This document shows positions 10,408 to 19,104 of a stretch of 64,000 nucleotides of DNA, piece by piece (the first letter of the stretch is position 1; each line of letters opens with the position of its first letter). The position numbers and the translations under genes were made by a program. This DNA comes from Rothia halotolerans (GTDB lineage Bacteria; Actinomycetota; Actinomycetes; Actinomycetales; Micrococcaceae): positions 372,001 to 436,000 of the forward strand of contig NZ_NOIU01000002.1 of NCBI RefSeq assembly GCF_004136635.1, written 5' to 3'. A model generated the notes under the pieces. The model was not told the origin of the DNA and did no database searches. It saw only the letters and a program-made list of their open reading frames with translations.

Positions 10408-10773
10408 ATGACCGTAGCGACTGAGAACACCGACACCGAGCTGCCCACCCACGGCGTCATCCTGACCGACGTCGCGGCGGGGAAGGTCCGCTCGCTCCTG
10501 GAGCAGGAGGGCCGGACCGACCTGCGGCTGCGAGTCGCCGTGCAGCCCGGGGGCTGCTCGGGCCTGATCTACCAGCTCTACTTCGACGAGCGCTTCCTGG
10601 ACGGCGACGCCGTGCGCGACTACGACGGCGTCGAGGTCATCGTGGACCGCATGAGCGTGCCCTACCTCGAGGGCTCGACCATCGACTTCGAGGACACCAT
10701 CCAGAAGCAGGGCTTCTCCATCGACAACCCCAACGCGCAGGGCTCCTGCGCCTGCGGCGACTCCTTCAACTGA
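10408..10773 (+). CDS. erpA: HesB/IscA-type iron-sulfur insertion protein (ErpA-like)
   Basis: This A-type carrier binds Fe-S clusters and hands them to apoproteins. The 121-residue protein has the three conserved cysteines: one in PGGCSGL (about residue 50) and two in the terminal CACGDSF. ATG 10408 is preceded by AAGGAG. It sits just before the cytochrome oxidase genes, as in related actinobacteria, where it may serve respiratory Fe-S proteins such as the Rieske subunit; that link is inference. A and E subtypes of the family cannot be separated with certainty by eye. Confidence 0.9.
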   Translation: MTVATENTDTELPTHGVILTDVAAGKVRSLLEQEGRTDLRLRVAVQPGGCSGLIYQLYFDERFLDGDAVRDYDGVEVIVDRMSVPYLEGSTIDFEDTIQKQGFSIDNPNAQGSCACGDSFN

Positions 10774-10795
10774 GCCGTCCGCGGCCGTCGAGCCC

Positions 10796-10826
10796 AGGCC
10801 CCTCCCCGTCACGCGGGGAGGGGCCT
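10796..10826 (+). terminator. Terminator after erpA
   Basis: Perfect 13-bp stem AGGCCCCTCCCCG / CGGGGAGGGGCCT with a 5-nt loop, followed by CTTCGTG. Confidence 0.8.
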
Positions 10827-10925
10827 CTTCGTGTCAGGACTCACAGGCGTCCTCCAGGGGCCCGTCAGGCCGTGCCGGGAGGCGATGTCGCAGCCTGCAA
10901 ACTCCCAGGGGAGGGGTTAGTCTGG

Positions 10926-10938
10926 TGACACGGTGTCA
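10926..10938. promoter_or_regulatory. Palindrome upstream of ctaC
   Basis: TGACAC-G-GTGTCA is a perfect 6-bp inverted repeat with one central base. It is followed by a TAAGAT hexamer (10960-10965) that could be the ctaC -10. This may be an operator controlling oxidase expression; no specific regulator is recognised. Confidence 0.35.
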
Positions 10939-11059
10939 GTGCGAACTCCCGGCTGCGGGTAAGATGAGGCACAGACATTGCGACTGCGGCCGTCCGGTGC
11001 TGATGACCCGCACGACGGCAGTTCAATCACACGCATGCAAAGAAGAGGAAGGGCAGTCT

Positions 11060-11917
11060 GTGAGTTCGCAGAATCGGACCGGCTCCAGGCGGGTCAAGGG
11101 CACAGTCGCCATTGGCTCATCCGCGGCTGTAGCTCTGCTGATGACGGGGTGCGGGGACGTCGCCCAGCGGGGGTTCCTCCCCACTGAGCGCGGGACCACC
11201 AACCACGTCGACACCATCATGGATCTCTGGGTCGGTTCATGGATCGCCGCGCTCGTCGTGGGCCTGATCACCTGGGGGCTGATGCTCTGGTGCATCATCG
11301 CCTATCGCCGCCGCAAGGAGGACACGGGCTACCCCCGCCAGATGGGCTATCACCTGCCCCTGGAGATCTTCTACACGCTGGTCCCGATCATCCTGGTCGT
11401 CAGCCTCTTCTCCTTCTCGGACAAGGTCGAGCGCGATATCACCGCCCGCTCGGACGACCCCGACGTGACCGTCGAGGTCTACGGCAAGCAGTGGGCCTGG
11501 GACTTCAACTACCTGGACTCCGACGTCTACTCCTCCGGCGTGCAGGCCCACCTGACCGGTGAGGACGGCGTCGAGGAGACCCTTCCGGAGCTGTACCTGC
11601 CGGAGAACTCCGAGGTCGAGCTGGTCCTGAAGTCGCGCGACGTCAACCACTCGTTCTGGATCCCCGCCTTCCTCCAGAAGATGGACACCATCCCCGGTCA
11701 GACCAACTACATGAGCTTCGAGACCGGCGGCTCCGGCACCTACCAGGGCAAGTGCGCCGAGCTCTGCGGCGAGTACCACTCCGAGATGCTGTTCAACGTC
11801 GAGGTCCTCCCGCAGGACGAGTACGACGCGCACATGCAGCAGCTCAGCGACGAGGGCAACAACGGGCGTCTCGGCGACGAGTACAACCGCAACCCGAACA
11901 TGAACGAAACCAGCTAG
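11060..11917 (+). CDS. ctaC: Cytochrome c oxidase subunit II (aa3 type)
   Basis: CtaC carries the CuA centre that accepts electrons from the bcc complex. GTG 11060 follows GAGGAAGGG. The N-terminus is a lipoprotein signal with lipobox LMTGC (Cys about residue 31), then two transmembrane helices. The extracellular cupredoxin domain contains the CuA ligands in [12 protein letters not shown], with an upstream His in DVNHSFW. At 285 residues the length is normal. An in-frame upstream extension lacks a ribosome site. It is cotranscribed with ctaD (10-base gap) and ctaF. Confidence 0.95.
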   Translation: MSSQNRTGSRRVKGTVAIGSSAAVALLMTGCGDVAQRGFLPTERGTTNHVDTIMDLWVGSWIAALVVGLITWGLMLWCIIAYRRRKEDTGYPRQMGYHLPLEIFYTLVPIILVVSLFSFSDKVERDITARSDDPDVTVEVYGKQWAWDFNYLDSDVYSSGVQAHLTGEDGVEETLPELYLPENSEVELVLKSRDVNHSFWIPAFLQKMDTIPGQTNYMSFETGGSGTYQGKCAELCGEYHSEMLFNVEVLPQDEYDAHMQQLSDEGNNGRLGDEYNRNPNMNETS

Positions 11918-11927
11918 GGGAGTACCG

Positions 11928-13634
11928 GTGTCTACATTCGAGTATTCAACGGACGAAACCACAGTTGCTCCGCGTACGGTTCCCCGATCCAAGGGGCGCG
12001 TCGTGGTCAACTGGATCACGTCCACCGATCACAAGGTGATCGGCTACATGTATCTGATCACGTCCTTCGTGTTCTTCTGCCTCGCCGGCGTCATGGCCCT
12101 GCTCATGCGCCTCGAGCTCTTCTCTCCGGGCATGCAGATCATGGAGACGAAGGAGCAGTTCAACCAGCTGTTCACCATGCACGGCACCCTGATGCTGCTG
12201 ATGTTCGGCACCCCCGTGTTCATCGGCTTCGCCAACGTGATCGTGCCCCTGCAGATCGGCGCGCCCGACGTCGCCTTCCCGCGGCTCAACGCGCTGGCCT
12301 TCTGGTTCTTCCTGTTCGGCTCGCTGATCGCCATCGCGGGCTTCATCACCCCCCAGGGCGCCGCCTCCTTCGGCTGGTTCGCCTACGCGCCATTGAACTC
12401 GACGACGTACAGTCCGGCGGTCGGTGGTGACCTATGGGTCTTCGGCCTGGCCCTGCAGGGCTTCGGCACGATCATGGGCGGCGTCAACTTCATCACCACC
12501 ATCCTGAGCATGCGCGCCCCGGGCATGACCATGTGGCGCATGCCGATCTTCAGCTGGACCACCCTGATCACCGGCATCCTCGTGATCATGGTCTTCCCGC
12601 CCTTCGCCGCGGCGCTCTTCGCGCTGGGCATGGACCGAAGGCTCGGCGGGCACATCTTCGACCCGGAGAACGGCGGAGCCATGCTGTGGCAACACCTGTT
12701 CTGGTTCTTCGGGCACCCGGAGGTCTACATCCTGGCTCTGCCATTCTTCGGCATCGTCTCCGAGATCATCCCGGTCTTCAGCCGCAAACCGATCTTCGGC
12801 TACAAGGGGCTGGTCTACGCGACCATCGCGATCGCCGCGCTGTCCGTGACCGTGTGGGCCCACCACATGTACGTGACCGGCGCCGTGATGCTGCCGTTCT
12901 TCGCCTTCATGACCATGATGATCGCGGTCCCGACCGGCGTGAAGTTCTTCAACTGGATCGGCACGCTCTGGCAGGGGTCCCTGACGTTCGAGACACCCAT
13001 GCTCTGGGTGTTCGGCTTCCTGATCACCTTCCTGTTCGGCGGCATCACCGGCATCATCCTGGCGACCCCGCCGCTGGACTTCCACCTCTCCGACACCTAC
13101 TTCGTGGTGGCTCACTTCCACTACACGGTGTTCGGCACCGTCGTGTTCTCGGCGTTCGCCGCCTGCTACTTCTGGTGGCCCAAGTTCACCGGTCGCATGC
13201 TCAACGAGCGCCTGGGCAAGATCCACTTCTGGCTGCTGTTCATCGGCTTCCACACCACCTTCCTCATCCAGCACTGGCTGGGCGTCGACGGCATGCCGCG
13301 TCGCTATGCCGACTACCTGGTCGAGGACGGCTTCGAGTGGATGAACCAGCTCTCCACCATCGGTGCGATGATCCTGGCGACCTCGATGATCCCGTTCCTG
13401 TGGAACGTGTACACGACCTCCCGCAACGCGCGGAAGGTCGAGGTGGACGACCCGTGGGGCTTCGGCGGCTCGCTCGAGTGGGCGACCTCCTGCCCCCCGC
13501 CGCGCCAGAACTTCACCGCTCTGCCGCGCATCCGGTCCGAGCGCCCGGCGCTGGACCTGCACCACCCCGAGCTGTCCACCAACCACGACGTCGCAGCCGC
13601 CGCCCGCAAGGCAGCAGCCACCGTGAATTCCTAG
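11928..13634 (+). CDS. ctaD: Cytochrome c oxidase subunit I (aa3 type)
   Basis: This is the catalytic subunit with heme a, heme a3 and CuB, and about 12 membrane helices. The heme a ligand is in TMHGTLMLL, the CuB/Tyr loop is [12 protein letters not shown], and HHMYVTG and HFHYTVFG hold the remaining metal/heme histidines. It is 568 residues; the tail after the last helix is long and hydrophilic, as in actinobacterial CtaD. GTG 11928 follows AGGGGAG. Confidence 0.97.
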   Translation: MSTFEYSTDETTVAPRTVPRSKGRVVVNWITSTDHKVIGYMYLITSFVFFCLAGVMALLMRLELFSPGMQIMETKEQFNQLFTMHGTLMLLMFGTPVFIGFANVIVPLQIGAPDVAFPRLNALAFWFFLFGSLIAIAGFITPQGAASFGWFAYAPLNSTTYSPAVGGDLWVFGLALQGFGTIMGGVNFITTILSMRAPGMTMWRMPIFSWTTLITGILVIMVFPPFAAALFALGMDRRLGGHIFDPENGGAMLWQHLFWFFGHPEVYILALPFFGIVSEIIPVFSRKPIFGYKGLVYATIAIAALSVTVWAHHMYVTGAVMLPFFAFMTMMIAVPTGVKFFNWIGTLWQGSLTFETPMLWVFGFLITFLFGGITGIILATPPLDFHLSDTYFVVAHFHYTVFGTVVFSAFAACYFWWPKFTGRMLNERLGKIHFWLLFIGFHTTFLIQHWLGVDGMPRRYADYLVEDGFEWMNQLSTIGAMILATSMIPFLWNVYTTSRNARKVEVDDPWGFGGSLEWATSCPPPRQNFTALPRIRSERPALDLHHPELSTNHDVAAAARKAAATVNS

Positions 13635-13644
13635 GAGTCAACGA

Positions 13645-14046
13645 ATGCGCGAAAACGGAATCATCTTCGGGCTGCTGTTCGTCTTCCTCATTCCCGTGAC
13701 GCTGGTCTACGGCATCATGACGAACTTCGAGGAGCTCGTCGGCTTCCCGGCCCTGATCCTCACCGCCCTCATGTCGGCCTTCCTGGCGTTCTTCTTCATC
13801 TACACGGATCGGAAGCACCCGGATCAGCCCTCCGACAACCTGGACGGCGAGGTCGTCGACGCCGCGGGCGACTACGGCTTCTACTCCCCGTGGAGCTGGT
13901 GGCCCCTCCTGCTCGGGATCTCCTGCGCGGTGGCGTTCATCGCGCTGGCGATCGACTGGTGGATCCTCATGGTGATCGTGCCGGTGGCGATCGTGGCGCT
14001 GGCCGGCTGGGTGTACGAGTACAGCCGCGGCAACCACGCCCACTAG
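13645..14046 (+). CDS. ctaF: Cytochrome c oxidase subunit IV (actinobacterial CtaF)
   Basis: This is the small fourth subunit found in actinobacterial aa3 oxidases. The 133-residue protein has four predicted membrane helices in two pairs, separated by the polar segment TDRKHPDQPSDNLDGEVVD, with the typical GFYSPWSWWPLLLG motif. ATG 13645 follows AGGAG. It is the last gene of the ctaC-ctaD-ctaF unit and is followed by a strong hairpin. Confidence 0.93.
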   Translation: MRENGIIFGLLFVFLIPVTLVYGIMTNFEELVGFPALILTALMSAFLAFFFIYTDRKHPDQPSDNLDGEVVDAAGDYGFYSPWSWWPLLLGISCAVAFIALAIDWWILMVIVPVAIVALAGWVYEYSRGNHAH

Positions 14047-14085
14047 GGCGCGGACGCCTCCCCACGGCCCTCGGCCGTGAGGGAA

Positions 14086-14127
14086 GACGAAGGCCCCGGA
14101 TGCTTGACGGCATCCGGGGCCTTCGTC
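14086..14127. terminator. Bidirectional terminator, ctaF / MGMT
   Basis: Perfect 18-bp stem (14086-14103 with 14110-14127) and a 6-nt loop TTGACG between convergent genes. A smaller hairpin, CACGGCC-ctc-GGCCGTG, lies just upstream at 14063-14079. Confidence 0.85.
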
Positions 14128-14171
14128 CGTTCAAGGGCCTTCCCGCGGCGGTGCAGGAGGGGCCAGGGGGC

Positions 14172-14798
14172 TCAGAGGCCCTCGTGGCGCTCCAGGCAGA
14201 GGAGGCTCCGCTTGGCCTCCGTCCCGCCGACGTAGCCGCCCAGGGCGCCGTCCGCCCGCAGGACGCGGTGGCAGGGGACGATCACGGGCAGGGGATTGGT
14301 CGCGCAGGCGGTGCCGACGGCGCGCACGGCCCGGGGCCGCCCGAGCGTCGCGGCTACCCGGCCGTAGCTGATCGTGCTCCCGTAGGCGATGCTCGGCAGG
14401 TACCGTTGGACCTCCCCGCGGAAGCCCGTGGAGAGCCGGCGGTCCAGCGGCAGCTCGAACTCCCGGCGTCGGCCCTCGAAGTACTCCTCGAGCTGCCGTG
14501 CGGCCTCGTCGAGCCTGGAGGGGCTCTGGAGCACCCGGGGGCCGACGGCGTCCGCGAGGCCCTGCAGGACCCCGTCGAAGCCCTCGCAGGCGTATCCCAG
14601 CCGGACGACGCCCCGCTCGGTGGATGCCACCAGGAGCCGGCCGAGGGGCGAGTCGAGGAGGCGGTAGGCGACGTCGAGCTCCCCGGCTCCGGCGGCCTCC
14701 TCGCCCAGGCGGGCGCGGAGGCGCTCCAGGGCGCGGGCGTCCACGCCGAACAGCTCCTCGGGCGGGGTCTCGAGGGGATGGTCCTGCATGTCCTTCAT
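14172..14798 (-). CDS. Methylated-DNA--protein-cysteine methyltransferase (first copy)
   Basis: This suicide enzyme removes O6-alkyl groups from guanine onto its own cysteine. The 208-residue protein has a variable N-terminal RNase-H-like domain and the C-terminal DNA-binding domain. That domain has the active-site motif VIVPCHRVL, the arginine-finger region SYGRVAATLGRPRAVRAVG and a terminal KRSLLCLE. ATG 14798 is chosen for its AGGAG site and because it overlaps the sigma-factor stop (ATGA). A longer frame upstream only shadows the sigma gene. There is no Ada-type metal-binding N-terminus. The pairing with a sigma factor implies stress-coupled expression. Confidence 0.92.
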   Translation of the reverse strand: MKDMQDHPLETPPEELFGVDARALERLRARLGEEAAGAGELDVAYRLLDSPLGRLLVASTERGVVRLGYACEGFDGVLQGLADAVGPRVLQSPSRLDEAARQLEEYFEGRRREFELPLDRRLSTGFRGEVQRYLPSIAYGSTISYGRVAATLGRPRAVRAVGTACATNPLPVIVPCHRVLRADGALGGYVGGTEAKRSLLCLERHEGL

Positions 14799-15289
14799 CG
14801 TGGCTCCTCCTTCTCGGGCGCGGCGGCGAGCCGGCGCCGCAGGGTCTTGACGCCGTCGGCGGCGGCCCGCCGCACGGAGGCGCCGGAGCCGCCGATGATC
14901 TCGGCGGTCTCGGCGTGCGGGAGCCCGCCGAGGTAGTGGTAGGCGATCGCCAGCCGCTGCCGCTCGGGCAGGGCGGCGACGAGGCGCCAGACCTCGCCCT
15001 CGTCCTCGCCGGGGAGGCCGAGCGCGGAGGGGGACTCGGGAAGCTCGGCGCGGGGCACGGCGCGGCGGGCCCGGGCGCGGATCAGGTCGATGCACTTGCG
15101 CTGGGCCACGCGCACCAGCCAGGCCTGCGTGTTGGTCCCCTCGGCCAGCTCCGGCCAGGCGCGCAGGGCGGCCATGAAGGTCTCGGACCAGGCGTCCTCG
15201 GCATCGGCCCCGGGGCCCAGCACCGCGCGGCAGACCCGCAGCACGACGGCGCCGTGCCGGGCGACCGCGTGCTCGAAGGGCGTCCTCAC
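14795..15289 (-). CDS. ECF-like RNA polymerase sigma factor
   Basis: A 164-residue group 4-type sigma factor. Region 2 is seen at GADAEDAWSETFMAALRAWPEL with AWLVRVAQRKCIDLIRARAR. Region 4 is seen at LVAALPERQRLAIAYHYLGG and its recognition helix AETAEIIGGSGASVRRAAADGVKTL. There is no recognisable anti-sigma gene nearby. The stop overlaps the start of the methyltransferase gene, so the pair is translationally coupled. Sigma-methyltransferase pairs occur in other actinobacteria, but the inducing signal is unknown. The start is GTG 15289. Confidence 0.85.
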   Translation of the reverse strand: MRTPFEHAVARHGAVVLRVCRAVLGPGADAEDAWSETFMAALRAWPELAEGTNTQAWLVRVAQRKCIDLIRARARRAVPRAELPESPSALGLPGEDEGEVWRLVAALPERQRLAIAYHYLGGLPHAETAEIIGGSGASVRRAAADGVKTLRRRLAAAPEKEEPR

Positions 15290-15367
15290 CGGTCCGCCCT
15301 CCGCTCGGGGCGTCGTGGTCCTGGAGACGTCATGCCCTCCCCGGCCGGGGTCACGAGGCGCGGGAGG

Positions 15368-15898
15368 TCAGAACAGTCGCGCGTCCGCGGCATGGGCCGG
15401 CTCCTCGAGCTCGAGCAGGATGCGTTTGCGGTCCAGGCCGCCGGCGTACCCGGTCAGGGACCCGTCGGCGCCGACGACGCGGTGGCAGGGGATCACGACG
15501 CTGAGGGGGTTGCGTCCCACGACCTGCCCGACCCGCTGGGCCAGGTGCCGGTTGCCCATCCGCTCGGCCAGGGCCCCGTAGGTGGTGGTCTCGCCGAAGG
15601 GGATCTGGCGGAGCAGCTCCCACACGCGGAGGGAGAACTCGTCGCCCCGCGGGGACAGCGGCAGGTCGAAGTCGCGGCGTCGGCCCTCGAGGTACTCCCG
15701 CAGCTGCCGTCCCGCTTCCTCCAGGAGCGGGTCCCCTGCGGCGTCGGCCGAGGGACCCAGTTCCGCTTGGCCGGGCGGGTGCCGGTGGCCGGGGAAGTAG
15801 AGGCCGGTGAGCGCCTCGCCCCGCGCCGTGCACAGGAGGGAGCCGAGCGGCGTCTCCAGGGCGGCGTGGCGGGGCTCCGGGTCGGGGGTGTGGATCAT
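15368..15898 (-). CDS. Methylated-DNA--protein-cysteine methyltransferase (second copy)
   Basis: A second O6-alkylguanine methyltransferase, 176 residues from ATG 15898, which has GAGGAG upstream. An in-frame ATG at 15937 would add 13 residues but has a poor site. It shows the same layout as its neighbour: a RNase-H-like N-terminus, then IPFGETTTYGALAERMG, the arginine finger RHLAQRVGQVVG, the active site VVIPCHRVV and GGLDRKRILLELE. It is clearly divergent from the first copy, so it is not a recent duplicate. It may form one unit with the sigma factor (78-base gap). Confidence 0.92.
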   Translation of the reverse strand: MIHTPDPEPRHAALETPLGSLLCTARGEALTGLYFPGHRHPPGQAELGPSADAAGDPLLEEAGRQLREYLEGRRRDFDLPLSPRGDEFSLRVWELLRQIPFGETTTYGALAERMGNRHLAQRVGQVVGRNPLSVVIPCHRVVGADGSLTGYAGGLDRKRILLELEEPAHAADARLF

Positions 15899-16332
15899 GG
15901 CGGTCTCCTCGGTGGTCTCAGGATCTTCGTCCCTCATCCAGCAGACGCCGCGGCGGGGCGGAATGTGAGGTCCGGGTCGGAGATTACCCGGGCCGGAAGG
16001 TTAAGGGGGACAGGATCGGGAGGAGGGAGCGGATCATGGGTCAGCCGCGCGGGGCGGCCCAGTGATTCCGACCGATCGGCTTCGTCGTCTTCGAGCCTCC
16101 AGGATATCCCTCGCCCGGGGCAGCCAGCCGGGAAGATCGCTCGCCCGGGGAAGACGGCCGAGGAAGAGAGGCAGAGGAAGGGGGAGCGTCCTCGTCAGAG
16201 GCCGCCCGCCACCCGGGGTGATATGGGAGCCGGCCTCCCTCGGACTGGCCTCGAGGACCCCGGGAACGGCGAAGAGCCGGACCCTCCCCATGACGGGGAG
16301 GGCCCGGCTCGGAACCGATGCGCCGCGCGCGA
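15899..16332. other. Gene-free stretch upstream of the second methyltransferase
   Basis: No coding frame with convincing composition was found. On the minus strand a TAATCT hexamer (15981-15986) could be a -10 for the methyltransferase. The left side otherwise shows only GC-rich low-complexity sequence, with several CTCGCCCGGGG-type short repeats around 16107-16157. The right end holds the qcr terminator. Confidence 0.4.
16274..16310 (-). terminator. Terminator of the ctaE-qcrCAB unit
   Basis: A 16-bp stem with a single A-C mismatch (16274-16289 with 16295-16310) and a 5-nt loop, just past the qcrB stop. Confidence 0.75.
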
Positions 16333-17961
16333 TCAGTGCTTGCTGGCCTCCAGCTCGTGGTGCTGGTGGGCCGCCTCGAGCTCGGCCGGGGTGACCGGTG
16401 CGACGCGGTCCTCGAAGAACAGCCTCGAGATCTTGCCGCGCACCTTCTCGCCCTGGGTGACCTTGCCCTTGGCGTTGGGCCGGGCGGGCTCGTACACCGG
16501 GGAGTTGAAGGACACCAGGCGGTACCGGGCGTAGTCGTCGAGGGGCTCGTGCACCTCGATGTACTCGCCGTGGGGGAGCTGGACCACGCGGCCGGTCTCG
16601 ACGCCGTGGAGCACCAGCTCGCGGTCCTTGCGCTGCAGCGCCAGGCAGATCCGCCGGGTCACCTCGAAGGTGATGAACGGTCCGAAGATGAACAGGAACC
16701 GCAGCACGTACAGGACGTCGTTGAACGCCACGTGGAAGTGCGTCGCGATGAGGTCGGAGCTCGCCGCCATCATCATGATCGCGTACCAGGTGATGCCCGC
16801 CACGCCGGCGCCGGTGCGGAAGGGAGCGTTGCGCGGACGGTCGAGGATGTGGTGCTCGCGGTTGTCCCTGGTCACCCAGCGCTCGATCCACGGCCAGGTG
16901 AAGAAGAGGCCGAGCAGGATCGCCGCCGGGATCATGGGCAGCAGGACCGCGAAGACCCACGTGCCGCCGAGCTCCAGCTGCCAGTGCCACGGCCAGGCGC
17001 CGGGCATCAGCCGCAGGGCGCCGTCGACCCAGCCGATGTACCAGTCCGGCTGCGTGCCGGCCTGGACGGGGGAGGGATCGTAGGGGCCGTAGTTCCAGAT
17101 CGCGTTGATCGTGGTGGTCGAGGCCAGCAGGGCGAGGATGCCGAAGACGATGAAGAAGAAGCCACCGGCCTTGGCCGCGTAGACGGGGCCGACGGGGAAG
17201 CCGACGACGTTCTTCTCGGTCCGGCCCGGGCCGGGGTACTGGGTGTGCTTGTGCACGACCACCATGAACAGGTGGATCGCGACGGTGAGCAGCAGCAGCG
17301 CCGGGACGATCATGATGTGCAGCGTGTAGAGGCGCCCGATGACCATGTGGCCGGGGAACTCGCCGCCGAAGAAGAACAGCGAGAGATAGGTGCCGACCAG
17401 CGGGATCGCCTTCATGACGCCGTCGATGATGCGCAGGCCGTTGCCGGAGAGCACGTCGTCGGGGAGGGAGTAGCCGGTGAAGCCAGCGGCCATGGCCAGG
17501 ACGAAGAGCGTGCCGCCCACGACCCAGTTCAGCTCGCGCGGACGCCGGAAGGCGCCGGTGAAGAACACGCGCATCATGTGCACGGCGATCGCGACGACGA
17601 ACAGCAGCGCGGCCCAGTGGTGGACCTGGCGCATGAACAGGCCGCCCCGGACGTCGAAGGAGATGTTCAGCGAGGACGCGTAGGCGCCCGACATCTCCAC
17701 GCCGTGCATGGGCACGTAGGAGCCGTCGTAGACGACGGTGTCCATGGTGGGGTTGAAGAAGAAGGTCAGGTACGTCCCGGAGAGGATCAGGATGATGAGG
17801 CAGTAGAGCGCCACCTCACCGAACATGAAGGACCAGTGGTCCGGGAAGATCTTGCGGCCGAACTCCTTGACGATGCCGGACATCCCGACGCGGGAGTCCA
17901 CGAAGTTCGCGATGTGGCCGGTGCGGGTCGCCGGCTTGTATTCATTGACTGCGTTAGACAT
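16333..17961 (-). CDS. qcrB: Cytochrome bc1 complex cytochrome b subunit
   Basis: This di-heme b subunit of the actinobacterial bcc complex oxidises menaquinol. The 542-residue protein has the N-terminal cytochrome b core. The four heme histidines lie on two helices, in MRQVHHWAALLF...AVHMMRVF and GRLYTLHIMIV...AIHLFMVVV. The Qo-site region and the long C-terminal extension typical of actinobacterial QcrB follow, and the last 130 residues are hydrophilic. ATG 17961 starts two bases after the qcrA stop. It is the last gene of ctaE-qcrC-qcrA-qcrB. Confidence 0.96.
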   Translation of the reverse strand: MSNAVNEYKPATRTGHIANFVDSRVGMSGIVKEFGRKIFPDHWSFMFGEVALYCLIILILSGTYLTFFFNPTMDTVVYDGSYVPMHGVEMSGAYASSLNISFDVRGGLFMRQVHHWAALLFVVAIAVHMMRVFFTGAFRRPRELNWVVGGTLFVLAMAAGFTGYSLPDDVLSGNGLRIIDGVMKAIPLVGTYLSLFFFGGEFPGHMVIGRLYTLHIMIVPALLLLTVAIHLFMVVVHKHTQYPGPGRTEKNVVGFPVGPVYAAKAGGFFFIVFGILALLASTTTINAIWNYGPYDPSPVQAGTQPDWYIGWVDGALRLMPGAWPWHWQLELGGTWVFAVLLPMIPAAILLGLFFTWPWIERWVTRDNREHHILDRPRNAPFRTGAGVAGITWYAIMMMAASSDLIATHFHVAFNDVLYVLRFLFIFGPFITFEVTRRICLALQRKDRELVLHGVETGRVVQLPHGEYIEVHEPLDDYARYRLVSFNSPVYEPARPNAKGKVTQGEKVRGKISRLFFEDRVAPVTPAELEAAHQHHELEASKH

Positions 17962-17963
17962 GA

Positions 17964-19052
17964 TCAGGCCTCACTCGCCATTTCTTTCTTCTGGCGGCCA
18001 CGCTCCCAGTAGGCCGGGCCGACCGGCTCGTGGAAGTCGCTGCGGGCAATAAGGTAGCCGTCCGAGTCGACGGTGATCGGCAGCTGCGGCAGCGGGTGGG
18101 CAGCGGGGCCGAAGATGACGGCGCACTCGTTGGCGGCGTCGAAGGTCGACTGGTGGCAGGGGCACAGCAGGTGGTGCGTCCGCTGCTCGTAGAGGGCGAT
18201 GGGGCAGCCCACGTGGGTGCAGACCTTCGAGTAGGCGATGATGCCGTCGTAGTTCCAGTCCTCGCGGTCGGCGGAGACGTTCAGCTCCTCGGGCTTCAGG
18301 CGCATGAGCAGGACCACGGCCTTGGCCTTCTCCTCGAGGTAGCCGTCCTGGTGGGAGACCTCCAGGAGGTTCTCGGGAAGCACGTGGTAGGTCGAGCCCA
18401 GGGTCACGTCGGCCGCGCGGATCGGCGTGCCCGAGGGGTCGCGGACCAGGCGGATGCCCTCGTCCCACATGGTGTGGGAGAGGACGCGGGTGTCGATCGG
18501 GCCCAGCTCGCGGAACAGCGTGATGAAGGACAGCGGGGCGAGGATGATGGCGCCGATCAGGGTGTTGCGGATCAGCGGACGGCGCTTGATGCCGGACTCG
18601 TCCAGGACGGTCTCCACGATCTCCTGGGCGTCGGCCCGGTCCTCCTCGGCGCTGACCTCGTGGCGCATCTCGACCAGCTCGTGGTCGGGCATGAGCGTGC
18701 GGGCCCAGTGGACGATGCCGATGCCGATGCCGAACATGGCGAAGGTGACGCCCAGGCCCAGCAGGAAGTTCTGCAGGCGCAGCTGCGAGGTGGGATCCGG
18801 GTTCATGACATCGTAGAAGTCGCCGTCCACCCGGACGGCGAAGAAGCCGATGAAGAACAGGATCGACCCGAGGATCGAGAGCACGAACAGCCAGGCCACC
18901 TGGCGCTCGGCCTTCTTGGCGCGGCGGGGGTCGACGTCGGTCAGACGCGGCGGGTGGTGGGGGAGTCCCGGGTTGGGGAACTGCTCCTGCTCCTGCTGGG
19001 AGGTAGTAACGGCGTCGGAAGGCTCCGGTGCCCCGTCACGATGGCTAGCCAT
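17964..19052 (-). CDS. qcrA: Rieske iron-sulfur subunit of the bcc complex
   Basis: A 362-residue Rieske protein with the actinobacterial architecture: a hydrophilic N-terminus, three transmembrane helices (about 60-80, 95-115 and 170-190) and a C-terminal [2Fe-2S] domain. The cluster ligands are CTHVGC and CPCHQS, near residues 287 and 306. It moves electrons from menaquinol to the di-heme cytochrome c subunit. ATG 19052 follows AGAGGAACAC. It is tightly linked to qcrB. Confidence 0.96.
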   Translation of the reverse strand: MASHRDGAPEPSDAVTTSQQEQEQFPNPGLPHHPPRLTDVDPRRAKKAERQVAWLFVLSILGSILFFIGFFAVRVDGDFYDVMNPDPTSQLRLQNFLLGLGVTFAMFGIGIGIVHWARTLMPDHELVEMRHEVSAEEDRADAQEIVETVLDESGIKRRPLIRNTLIGAIILAPLSFITLFRELGPIDTRVLSHTMWDEGIRLVRDPSGTPIRAADVTLGSTYHVLPENLLEVSHQDGYLEEKAKAVVLLMRLKPEELNVSADREDWNYDGIIAYSKVCTHVGCPIALYEQRTHHLLCPCHQSTFDAANECAVIFGPAAHPLPQLPITVDSDGYLIARSDFHEPVGPAYWERGRQKKEMASEA

Positions 19053-19104
19053 GTGTTCCTCTTACTTCCTTGGTGCGAGATCTTATCGGTGTGATGCGGC
19101 GTCG

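Noticed and set aside
10934-10941. TGTCAGTG, resembling the core of PafBC-dependent damage promoters.
   Set aside because: The TAAGAT hexamer is 18 bases downstream instead of the required 8 or so, and the bases at the right distance do not fit a -10. The match is probably chance.
14498-16534. A 678-codon plus-strand frame across the MGMT/sigma region.
   Set aside because: It is antisense to three genes with clear catalytic motifs and is low-complexity.
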